From assembly GCA_037042915.1 (NCBI GenBank), contig CM073193.1:5394001-5458000 (forward strand): a stretch of 64,000 nt of DNA, in the 5' to 3' direction. The DNA comes from Auricularia sp. M13 (Eukaryota; Basidiomycota; Agaricomycetes; Auriculariales; Auriculariaceae). The position numbers and the translations under genes were made by a program. The notes beneath the pieces are model-generated. The model had not been told where the DNA came from. It saw only the letters and a program-made list of their open reading frames with translations, and ran no database searches. Shown in pieces: positions 44,904 to 55,400 of this stretch (position 1 is its first letter; each line of letters opens with the position of its first letter).

Positions 44904-45740
44904 TCACCGACGTCGAAGCATCGGGGACGCACGACCCCACGCGTTTCGGAAGAACCGTTGTGTCATCGAAACGGCGTGGTCGTCCACAATGTCGCGGTCA
45001 GCGAACGGGCTACGCAGGGCAACGAGTGGCAGGACTGGCACCGGCCCGTCGTAGCTAACGCGGACTTGGTGCACATCGACTGCCAGCTTGCCGTCGACCC
45101 AGCCCATGAGAACGCCGACAATGTCCAGGGGCAAGCCAACGGCCATGCTGCCCAGAGACCGGAAGCGCCGCTCATCGCGATTGAAGAAGCAGCTGCGAGG
45201 CACTGCATTCAGCGCGAGCACAGTAAGCGCTCAGCGATGTCCAACTCACCGGATGACGGTGGTCTGCACGGGCCAAGTGTCGTTGCAGTCAACAGCGATG
45301 TCAACGGAACGAACGCCAGGCTTGGCGATGTCGAGCTTGCCCAGAGCTGATACTCTGCCAACAAAGAATAGAGTCGGCTCGAACTCGGCGTCCACAGAGC
45401 GGCGAGTAGTTGGTGTCGTCGCGACATAAAGACCCGTGGTGGTCGATGCTGTCACGAGCAACGCTTTGCCGACGACGCTCAAGGTACCGTAGACCTCGGC
45501 AACCGCACCGTGCGGAAGAGGGTCGCGGTTGTGCTCATCGACCGGCTGGGCAATTGAGAAAGCGAAACGCGAGCCTGCAACCCCGCCAGCGTTATGCGGA
45601 GCATGCTAGATGCTAACAGACTCACGTTCGATGTTGACACTCGAAAGATAGGTGTGGTATGCGTCGTTGGTGCCAGGCTCGGGACCGTGGTAAGTCGGGT
45701 TGAAGACGTTGAAGTACGCGTTGCAGAGAATGCCCGGCAT
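44904..45740 (-). CDS. Helitron-borne two-module protein m
   Basis: Start 45740 (MPGILCNAYFNVFNPTYHGP). Exon 1 ends HTYLSSVNIE before GTGAGT, closely mirroring gene a. Exon 2 carries module 1 (LPHGAVAEVYGTLSVVGKAL, then LVTASTTTGLYVA). A following strand set, LFFVGRVSALGKLDIAKPGV, ends PVQTTVI before the intron. Exon 3 carries module 2 (GLPLDIVGVLMGWVDGKLAV, then DVHQVRVSYDGPVP) and SPFADRDIVDDHAV. The 3' end is placed at the stop at 44904, but splicing into a further exon down to about 44,700 is possible. Confidence 0.65.
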
Positions 45741-45908
45741 GATGCGACAGCTACCGAGGTGCGACAGACGCCGCCCGGCGGACCATCTATGTCCGTTTTA
45801 TACCCAGCCAAAGTCATGCCATCATAGAGAACACGGGCACACCATGATAAGCTGGCAGCGGCGCATGACGCTGGACTTGACGAAAAATGTCCTTCGGTCA
45901 AAATTGGA

Positions 45909-45916
45909 TGACGTTT
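45909..45916. promoter_or_regulatory. CRE-like half site TGACGTTT
   Basis: 169 bases upstream of gene m, followed by further ACGT-containing motifs (TTACGTCCGACGTAAG). Confidence 0.35.
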
Positions 45917-46066
45917 ATGTAATCAGCAAATTACGTCCGACGTAAGCGACCGTAACTCCGAAGTGACAGTATGACGTGGGACACCGCGCACACAGACATG
46001 GCGGAATTATATTTCAGTTAAACTCAAAGCTGGATCTCATCACTGGGTTGCATCCGACGCAAAACA

Positions 46067-46074
46067 TGACGTCA
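46067..46074. promoter_or_regulatory. CRE-like palindrome TGACGTCA
   Basis: Between genes m and n; 327 bases upstream of gene m. The rest of 45,917-46,383 has no supported gene. Confidence 0.4.
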
Positions 46075-46383
46075 GCGAATTGCCGTCATGGGCACTGTCC
46101 CTAGGTTGCCGCGGCGGGGTGGATGCTGAGGGAAGTCGACTTTGGCGTCGGTGCCAACGGAGTTGATGATGACGACGCACGCGTCGAAGATCTGCGGCTT
46201 CGGAAGAGGTTCACACGGCTTGCGAACATGGGAATGTGCCAGGAAAAAGCGATAATTCACAAAGTATCATAATGCCAATCAAGTGGTGATATTACAATAA
46301 TGCTACACGCGCGAAAGATACTTGTAGATACAGAGATACAGAGACACTCGAAAACCAGTTGAAGTCGGTGCGTCGGTGGACCA

Positions 46384-46945
46384 TCACCATGAAACGATCG
46401 TACGCATCTCGTTGTCGACTTTGTCGAGAAAGCCATTCAACTTCCCAATCCATTTCTCGAAATGAGCGCGACGCTTGCGCGCAGACCGCTCGGCCCGCTT
46501 CGAGCATGCCAGCTCCAAGTGAACGTCGAACTCCAGCGCGTCGAGCTGGAGACGAAGGCGATGTAAACGGCGAAAGACTATGTTTCGATAGGGAACGTCG
46601 CGAAGGGCGCGTTTCATCCACTTGGCGGGATATCGAGGATGCCTGATGCAACGCCAGTCGACGAGCGGCAACCCCTCGAACGCCTCAGCCGAGCGCGCCA
46701 TGTAATAGCACTGCGCGCTACCGTGAGTTACGCGCCACACTGAAGAAGCAGATGAAGACGCACATGCATTGCGCGCTGGGGGAACACGTCGGCTGGAGGC
46801 AGGCTATCGCGACGAACGATACTCGCTCGCCCGCGATAGAATAGGCAGGGACAATCTGCATCATGTGAGTGCGATGAGCGGGCTGGAGAACACCTTCACT
46901 CACCACGGAAGCGAGGGGCCATGGCGGGATGTTGCGGTGCGGCAT
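46384..46945 (-). CDS. Hypothetical basic helical protein n
   Basis: Probable first exon from 46945 (MPHRNIPPWPLASV, then GTGAGT). The main exon carries GLPLVDWRCIRHPRYPAKWM, a Lys/Arg-rich helix and RRAHFEKWIGKLNGFLDKVD, ending at 46384. It lacks the two-module pattern. No family recognised; the high Arg/Lys content suggests nucleic-acid binding but this is a guess. Confidence 0.4.
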
Positions 46946-47016
46946 GCAGAAAGTCAGCATTTAAAGAGATCTACATCCGGACATCCAAGAAAGTGCAAAC
47001 ACAGCCACCCTGTTCA

Positions 47017-47024
47017 TGACGTCA
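47017..47024. promoter_or_regulatory. CRE-like palindrome TGACGTCA
   Basis: 72 bases upstream of gene n. Confidence 0.5.
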
Positions 47025-47053
47025 CAAACAGGCAAAGAGGCACGGTTATGTCA

Positions 47054-47389
47054 TTACACTAACATCAACGCGTAGAGCGACGCGCGACGCAGAAAACACA
47101 TCAAGGCGTTCTGAACACTGTAGTAGGCAGGATACAAAAACAGGGCACCGAATCTTCCATTGCGGACGTTATCAAGCGGCCAATAACTTCCGCGTCTGCG
47201 TTTGTCGCGATTTTGATACGAGCGACGGTCTCCTAATGGAATATAAGGACATGTCCTATTCACACAGATGACTTGATGTGATAAACTCACATCGCCTACA
47301 CGTACGCTTAGAAGAAGCATATCTGCATTGCGTTCACAAATCACACAGCCATGCTGGCTCAAGAGAGCCTTCATCGCGAGAGCGTCCAT
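47054..47389 (-). CDS. Hypothetical small ORF o
   Basis: Starts MDALAMKALLSQHGCVICER at 47389. The first 35 residues (to LLLSVRVGDV, before GTAGGC) look coding; the rest of the frame may be intron. No domain recognised. A palindromic TGACGTCA 140 bases upstream supports it as a gene of the same set. Confidence 0.35.
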   Translation of the reverse strand: MDALAMKALLSQHGCVICERNADMLLLSVRVGDVSLSHQVICVNRTCPYIPLGDRRSYQNRDKRRRGSYWPLDNVRNGRFGALFLYPAYYSVQNALMCFLRRASLYALMLV

Positions 47390-47528
47390 GACAATCTGGC
47401 GAACACGGACGTTCGTGAATGGGGAATTCTGGCTCGCAGATCCGCCTTAAATAACCGCCGCCTTTTATCGTGACATTCGGGTCTAGATCTAGAATGTACC
47501 AGAACATACTCGGGACACAAAGCGGCGA

Positions 47529-47536
47529 TGACGTCA
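47529..47536. promoter_or_regulatory. CRE-like palindrome TGACGTCA
   Basis: 140 bases upstream of ORF o; a half site CACGTCA follows within 20 bases. Confidence 0.5.
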
Positions 47537-48059
47537 TGATCATTCACGTCAGAAACATATTAATTATATTAATTATAGGGCATAGACCAAGCCAACGTCT
47601 GGGAATTAGGATAGCATACATGTTTTTGAGAGTTTTCGTCTTTCTCGACACAAAGTGATAGTGGATGAAAACAAAAAAAAGAAACACACGGACTCGGGAA
47701 CGCGAAAGCAGGGTCCACATTCATAATCTACTCTTCGGCGTTGCCGTTCTCATCGCGACGCGCCGTCGCAACAGCTCCCGTATGGTACGGCGACCAGCTG
47801 CCGCCCTCTTAGACTTCGTAGCCTCCTCCGGATTACTAAGTGGAAATCAGAAATACGGCATGAACGCTGTTAACATGCCACAGACGTACACTGGAGCGGC
47901 CGGACTGGCCGCATCTTCCTCCACTGTCTCCTCCGGAACAGAAGCGTTCGCAAACGGGTTGATTTCGCGGCTAGAACTGAAGCGGAATTGAATTACAGCG
48001 CATACAGCGCGCACAGAAACAGTTTTTGACTCACGATGGCGCGTTGGCGGATGCTGGAG

Positions 48060-48784
48060 TCATAGGGAAGCGACGGCGTTTGGCGGAGGGCCTCCAGCTT
48101 CAACCCGTGCGGCGGAGACGGAGGCCGGCCTGGAACCGACATTAAGCTGGACGTGCTCAACATCGACCATGATATGTCCTTCCGGCTCATAAACCCCAAA
48201 CGCAGTACCGACGACAAAGACACCGGTTCCAGACGGTGGACGAGGCGTCTTCTTCCAACGTGGCTTATTACCGTCGAAACGACAACTGCAGCAGGGAAGT
48301 CAACCGACGTTTACACGATCAAGATGCGGACTCACTACACGCGCGACGATCGCGATTGATCGCGCACGTAATCGGAAGCTTGCAACTGATAACCAACAGA
48401 GATACCATCGTCCATAATTTCCGCGCTAGCAGCCATGTGACCGAGTACGATCAGGGTGGGGAAGGCGCGCTGCGGAATGTGGTCCTCATAGGTGGAAGAA
48501 TCGGCATCACCGGGAAAGGGGATGATGTGGATGGCATCTAGTTGAACACCGCCCTTGGGAGGCGCATAAACCTTCGCGAGAATGTCGATGATTGTACCGT
48601 CAGGTAGCAGCGCATCATTGTTCGGAGCCCAGTGCCTTATTTCTGCCGTTAAGTCGAGTCCGCACGTCTGGATAACAGTGTCGTAAAAGACGTGGTGAGT
48701 CGTCTTATGGGTAGACGCGTTCTCCGAAGCAATGCGCCGGCCACCTGACACTGCGAGATAGCCAGCCAACAGGAAGGAAGTCAT
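48060..48784 (-). CDS. Helitron-borne two-module protein p
   Basis: First gene after the Helitron 5' end. Start 48784 (MTSFLLAGYLAVSGGRRIAS). Module 1: LLPDGTIIDILAKVYAPPKG with QLDAIHIIPFPGD, then PTLIVLGHMAASAEI. After an intron near 48,290-48,360 comes module 2, GTGVFVVGTAFGVYEPEGHI, then MVDVEHVQLNVGSRP. The stop is taken at 48060. An alternative splice at 48,020 (GTGAGT) would add a C-terminal exon to about 47,847. One of the clearest members of the family. Confidence 0.65.
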
Positions 48785-49487
48785 TGCACGCTGGTGTATG
48801 TGGGTAGAGCCCGTACAGACGGAGGAGGTGCACAAAGTCTCATTTTATAGGGCGAGTTCAGCGAAGAGGAGCGTGTGCAGACAGCCGTGACGCAGTAGAG
48901 CAGACGACATAAGCCACAACGCAGCGAATATGACGGGCCATGCAGAAAAATGCATGACATTGTGCAGATGACATAAGCGAAGGAATGGAATCACGTGCCC
49001 TAATACGTGTGACGTAGGACGCGTTTGGCCAAAGACACGTCACATGACGCCAGACAGAGAGTGCAGAAGAGGTGCGCAAAGGGCCACGTAGCCGCGGCAG
49101 AGCCGGCTGTCCGCGGCACGTCCAGCGCGCCGGCTGTCCGCGAGCTGCTAGCCAAGTCGTGGCATGCTAGCCAGGCCGGGCCCGGGGCAAGCCAGCAGTA
49201 ACGCCTGCGCGGGAAGGCCAAGCAGTTGGCGGGGGCGGGAAGGACGACGCGAGCGAAGGAGAGGAGGAATTGGGCGCAAGCGCAAGGGGGACAGAACGGT
49301 GTGGACACGTCATAGAGCCGTGACGCAAGCGCAAGCGGAGAGCAAGGGAATGAGCAAGGAGGAGGCAACAACGGTAAACAAAGAAAGTATATAAGCAGCA
49401 GGTCAGGGCGGCGGGGAAAGCAGGCTGTAAAAGGAAATTGGGTCCGCGTTTGACAGATGGGGGGAGTTTGGGTAACAATACGGATAT
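48785..49487. other. Helitron 5' terminal region
   Basis: No gene. It holds TGACGTAG (49010-49017) and CACGTCACATGACGCC (about 49,035) upstream of gene p. There is also a GC-rich block with the 14-mer GCCGGCTGTCCGCG repeated at 49102-49115 and 49129-49142, and purine-rich repeats with GCGCAAGCG. The final bases to 49,487 form the 5' edge of the insert. Confidence 0.45.
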
Positions 49488-52400
49488 ATTCTGAAAGGTC
49501 CTATGAACTTGGGTACTAACTTACGCGATTTGTTCTTCGCCAAGCGCAAGTTTTTAGTACTTAAATATACTAGTTGTCCCACTGTGAATAAAGATTCACG
49601 TCGATGCTTGTTAGCATGAATGGTCTGAGAGACCCGAGCGCCGAGGATGGCATCGTGGGCAGTAATCAGGGTTTCACGCAAAGTTTCCACAAATTTATGG
49701 ACACCAGGGTACTTAGTGGTCTTATCCCACGTGAGGACTTTGGGATTTTGAGCCGAATTCGGGAAGAAAGGGCTAAATCCGGTTGTGGCAGACGTTGCGC
49801 AGTTCATGGCAAACTCAATGGCGGGTAATTTAGCAGCCCAGTCCTTCTGGTCTTCAGATATACACTGCCTGACCATTTGACCTAAGGTCCGATTAGCTCT
49901 CTCAGTCGCTCCATCAGTTTGTGGATGGTAGGCGGTGGACATCCGGAGTTCAATTCCGGTAAGTTCATGTAACTTTTTCCAAAAGGCACTAGTGAAGAGC
50001 ACATCTCTATCACTTACTATGGCTTCAGGTAATCCGTGTAACCTGTAAACTGTTGCAAATAAGAGTTCAGCTACATCGGGAGCTTTATACGTCGTACGGG
50101 CTGGCACGAGATGGACCATCGACGTGAAGTGGTCTATGATAGTACATACTCGGTCATACCATGCATGATTGGCCACCGACTTGGGAAAGGGTCCCACGAA
50201 GTCGATTCCAATTACTTGCCACGGCCGCGTGGGAATAGGGAGCGTTTTCAGCAACCCGAGCGGCTTTTGATTCTCGTCCTTGGTTGTTCGGCACACATGA
50301 CAACTATCAATAAAGCTCTTGACTTCTCTACTCATGTCTTTCCACCATACCTCTTGTCGGAGGAAAGTTAGTGTTTTAAACGAGCTTAAATGGGCGAGAA
50401 TGCTATGTGCCTGGTCAATTAACAGTTCCCGCAATCTCCGGTTCCCGATATGGATATCCGGGATACATAAGAGTTCCGTCCCGTCGTTATTTACGAGATA
50501 GATTAATTCCTTGGAGCTATGGCCAACTACTTTGAAATTGCGGTAATTGGTTGGTGCCTCGAGGACACGACGGAAGAACAGATCATTACCATACCTTCCT
50601 GCTACATCAGCCGGCAAACGGACCGAGGGCTCGGATGCTGATATAACCTTAACCAGCCCAGGGCGCTCGTACCGGTTGGTCGGCGCGATGTGAGCGCCAG
50701 GATCGGCACCTCCCGTTTGGGTGTTGACCTCGCTATCGTCGCCTCGGCTGCTCGCATTGTCTCGCGCCAGCTCTTGCGCTCGAGCCGTGGATTGCAATGT
50801 ACCCTTGTGTGCTCCATCTGGTGGTGGTTCTGCGATTGGCATCGTTGATGCCTCGTGGTGATTCGGTCTCGCGGGATCAACTGGCAGCATAGGGGCATGT
50901 GGCGCTTTTACCTCACTCGAGGCGTGCGCCCTCCGTTTGACAACCTCAGGGACCTTTCGCGCTCCCCTCCATATCTCTACATCGCTCTCAGACGAGCTAG
51001 AAGGCTCGGACTCGAATATCTGCGCTTGACCTGTCCGATCTCTCTTTACTCGCCCTCGTAGAGGCTTTATCGACGGCGCTTTGCTCCCTTGCAGGCGCTG
51101 CGATCTCCTAGGTGCTTCTATGGGCGGTGAATCTGATATACTCGTGGTTTCGGTCAGAATGTCTCGTTCGTCGCGCATGGCCGCTGCTGCTACCGCCGAG
51201 ATCTCCTTGGGGATAACTATTGCACGACCGACGTACACGGGCCCCGACTTGAGCTTCTCCAGCTCTGATTCGCTATCTGACTCATCAGAGCGATCTTGGA
51301 CCATTTCGCTTGGAGCTCGCACCGTACCCGGCGGGTCGTCCGTGTAAACGCGCGACAGGCCATCCGCCAGCTGATTCTGGTCACCGGGCAAATACTCGAT
51401 ATGGAAGTCGAATTCCCCGAGCACGGCTAGCCATCTGGCTTGCCTGGGGGAGACGTCTTTCTGTTTCATAAAGTGGACTAATGTTTTGTGGTCTGTGCAG
51501 ATTCTAAACCGGACGCCGTGAAGCATAGGCCGGAACCGCTTCAAGGACTCGACTATGGCCAGTAATTCGCGCTCGTGAGTGGAGTAATTCTGCTGAGCGC
51601 TGTTGAATTTCCCGCTCCAGAAGATGATAACTTTCGCGGTCTTCAGATCGCTACCCTGACTGAGATACCCGCTAGCGCCGGTAAGTGAAGCATCTGTAAC
51701 GAGGTTAATAGGTCCTGACTTTAGCGTATAGTCGATGGCATGACGGCGCTTATCACGATGAGCTTGGACGATCCGTTTCACATCCTGGAATGCGCGCTGG
51801 TGAGTTTCGGTCCATTTGAATGTCTTCGTCGTGCCGACTAACGATGCCAACACTCCCATAGGAACTCGAATTCCTTTGCAATCGTGTGCAAGGAATCCGA
51901 CGGCCCCGAGAAAGGACATAAGAAGTCCCTTCGTTGTGGGCGTCGGCCATGACACGACTTTGTCAACTTTCAGTGGGTCCATTTTAATTCCATCGCGATC
52001 GATCACATGACCGAGAATTTCTAGTTCCTCAGCGAAGAGTTGCATCTTACTCGGATTCAAGTAGAACTTCTCTTTTCTTAGGACGTCCAGGATCTTCCGT
52101 AAGTGCTCCATGTGTTCTTCCGCGGTCTCCGAGTAGACAATGATGTTGTCCAGGTATACATCCATGAACACACCAATATATGGCGCGAAGATGTGGTTCA
52201 TCAGCGTTTGGTAAGTCGCCGGTGCGTTGCAGTCCCCAATTTGCATTACTAAACTCTCCATAGTTCCATCGGGCGTGTTGAACATTGTCCGTGATACGTG
52301 CTCCGGATTGACTCGTATCTGCTCGTACGCATCTTTCCCATCTATGAGGCTTCGAAATGGCCGTTTAACTACATTTCTCAGTATTTCCTCAATGTCCGGC

Positions 52401-55400
52401 AAGGGTGCCGCGACCTTGATCGTGTTCTCGTTCCGCGGACGGGTGTCAATCACGGTGCGTATTCGGATTTGCCCATCTTTGGACTTGGGCTTGGGCAGTA
52501 TCATTAACGGACAGCAAGTACCTCCCGCCGAATACCTCCACCGTCCGGTGTTGAGATAGTCCATCTTCTTCTGCACCCATATGGGTCTCAGTGCCTCCGG
52601 GCACCGCGACGGCCGATATGGGTACGCCAGGTTAGGATCTTTCAAGGGAATGTCGTGATTAATGGCTCGAAGCGGTGGTAGCGGCGTCTTAGACGCCTCC
52701 AGGAACAAATCTGCCGCTTCCTTGAAGATTATTTCGCGAAATTTTGGTATGTCCTCGCTTTTTACCTGTGCTGCATTCGCCTTGGCAGTCACTAACTCTA
52801 CCATTTCGCGTCCTTTCATAGGTAAAGATTCATTCGACCCTACATGCACCCGAGTCGGATTGAGTCCAATTAGGACGGAGTGCTGCCAAAGAAAGGGGGT
52901 TCCCAACACCACGTCGTACGTATCCAAATTTGCGATATCCCAACGGCGATTCTCGCTAATCTCTTGATATTTGAATGTAGTCATGCACTCATAATGTATC
53001 TTAGATCGCGAGCCTGAGACGGCGAGCATCAAGTCCAACGACTTATCTTTCGCAATAAGATCTACATTTAACTGGTCCGCTAGCGTGGTTGACATCATGT
53101 CAACCATGCATCCTGAGTCGATGAATGCCACGCATAACTTATCATTTACTAAAACGTCAACTGTGACAGGGAGAGGCAAGAGTTGCGTCTCATTCTTGAT
53201 TCGCGCCGCGCCACGACGTACGGCTCTCGTTTGCTCAGGCGCTTCTAGCGCCGTCGCTTTCGTAGTCGTAGAATTCAGCTGGCGACGCGCCACGCCTCGG
53301 CCTCGCGTGCCTGCGGAGCCAACTCGCGCCATTCGCGCTGAACAGGTACTCTTCCCAGAGTCCCCCTGGGTCGGCTGCGGGGCAAGACGCGCCATCGTAT
53401 CCATCAGTCGATGCCGACACGGGCTGCACCTCCTCCGCCTCGGATTCCGAGCTGTCGGAGACTGCGAGGAGGCTGGGAACACTGTCGTTGCGTTGCGCAA
53501 CCAGCGGTTGAGCAGGCGGGCTGCCTGGCACCTCGACGGATTCGTTGTCTTGGTCCACGAGCGTCTCCCTCGCCGATTCCACCATTTGACCCAGCTGTCC
53601 GAGGGACAACAGCGCGAGAATCGCATCGTCGAGAACGTCGACTGCCGAGGGCGGCTCGCGGGGATCGACAGGGGGTGCAAACTGGTTGCGCCAAACCCAA
53701 TACCGGTGCGTCGTGAGCTCGAGATCCTGCGAAATACTGGGGGATCGGATGCACGTCCAATCTTCTCCTTGTTCCCAGTCGCGAGCGGCGGTATGAGATC
53801 GAATCTGATAACGTTTTCAGACCGTCTCCCAGCTTCAACTAAGTGGCTTACAATGGCTCCTGGCTTGTCCAAGAACTCAGGCATTTGAAGCAGGTCACGA
53901 ATGCGTATTCCGCGGGCCAATCGACTGGTAGGAACTTCGTAAGCCGTGTTCGTGGCTAAATCGCGAATCCACAAGTCGATCGCGTCCGTCTGGATAACCC
54001 ATCGCAGGTAGCGCGGGTGACCGAGGTCGACCGCGTGCAGGTACCCGTTGACTGGAACCCAAAGTCCGCGAATGTAGGTGAGAGCGCCCGAAATAGGTAC
54101 GGCACTCTCGAACCAGGGCGTCGAACGAGTACAGAGCTGAATGGTCTCGTTCAGTTGCTCCTCGCCTAGTCCAAGGAACTGGTGGATAACGCGTGCAATA
54201 TTAACGCCCTTCGCTGCGACGTCTGATCGGTCGACGATGTATACGCAGTTGCGCACATCGTCGACGATCTTGAACTGTCCATGCGGGACAAACAACCCCA
54301 TAGCTCTTGCGGGGTACGCCACGCTGAACCTGTCAGCGGGGTCTTGCAACCGGTAGCGGATTGCCGTTTCCGACGGGAAGAAATTGAGGCATTCCACCTG
54401 CAAGTGGCGAGCAATGCGCTCGTCGCTAGCATGGATGTAATTGAATGGTCGTTCGCCATGGACGGGGCGAAGGAAGGCAGGGAGAGAGACGGTGGCGGAC
54501 ATAGCAAGTACGGCTGAGGATCGAATGTGGGAAGTCCACTTTCGCCCTCCATTTCCTTTATACGACTGTCGTGCGTCAGGATCTTGCCGTTGGGATTCTG
54601 TAGTCACAGCCGCTACTCGTGCTCCTTTCCGTTGAGCTTCTTTACGGGCATAACAGTCACTGGAAATGTGACCCGGTTTGTGACAATGGAAACATAGATT
54701 CTGAGCTCTATGTTCCTCCTCTTGCTGAGGAGTAAGTTTAACTCCATATCTCAGCTCTGAGACATTGGCTCTGCGCTCTACCGTTGGTGTGGCCGCTTTG
54801 GCCGAAGGTTGAGTAGTAACTCGGGTTGTGGAGGTCGTGGTCTTCTTCACGAACGGGCGAGATCGTCCTTCTTTCTGCTTAACCCGACTGGCGTTGGTAC
54901 GCCAGTTTTGAATGCGAGCTCGAGCAGCAGGCGTCTGGCGACCGGACCGATTGCGAGACGCGGACGATCCAGGTTCGTCCGATGCCATCCTTCCGGACGA
55001 CGCTAACTTTTTACGCAGACGTTCGCGCTTCTCAGCGCGTTGAGCGTATACTAGTAGTGTCTGAATATCATCATACTCGAGACTACGACCTCGTTCTGTC
55101 CAAAACAACTGAATGTAACCGTCAGCCCCTTCCCAGAAGATACGCCTTAGCGCGAATTCGTCTATGTCTGGATACCGAACGGCTAGGTTAGTCAACTCCT
55201 TAGCAAAGTCCTTAATGGGTCGCCCTCTTTGCTTAGATTTCATGAGTTTGGCTCGAAGCTCATCTCTGAAATCGTCTGAAAAACAACCTTCATACAGTTC
55301 CTGATAGATTTCGCGCGAAGTCCAAGGGTAATTGTCTAGGGCAACGTGCGTCATAAACCATTCTTTAGCTTCTCCTGTCAATGCTCTTCCCATAAGCTCG

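Larger units (their letters stand above)
21069..49487 (-). mobile_element. Giant (~28.4 kb) Helitron-like element inserted in the integrase gene
   Basis: Foreign DNA between two halves of one pol ORF. It encodes a Helitron Rep/PIF1-helicase (38.9-43.3 kb, minus), so the 5' end should be at 49,487 and the 3' end at 21,069. On the minus strand the 5' edge reads ATA|TCCGTATTG, which fits an A|TC start at 49,484; a start three bases further out is equally in frame. The 3' edge has a small hairpin GAAGC-GGAG-GCTTC (about 21,073-21,086) followed by only CCT, without the canonical CTRR. No target duplication is visible, as expected for Helitrons. It carries about 16 genes, most of one novel family, and a captured host-gene fragment. 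Confidence 0.8.

Noticed and set aside
21069-49487. Starship or other tyrosine-recombinase giant element as explanation of the insert
   Set aside because: No DUF3435-type tyrosine recombinase is seen at an edge, and no target duplication; the Rep/PIF1 transposase fits a Helitron.
53085-53888. 267-codon plus-strand ORF within gag-pol
   Set aside because: Lies opposite the intact protease region of the retrotransposon and has no domain of its own.
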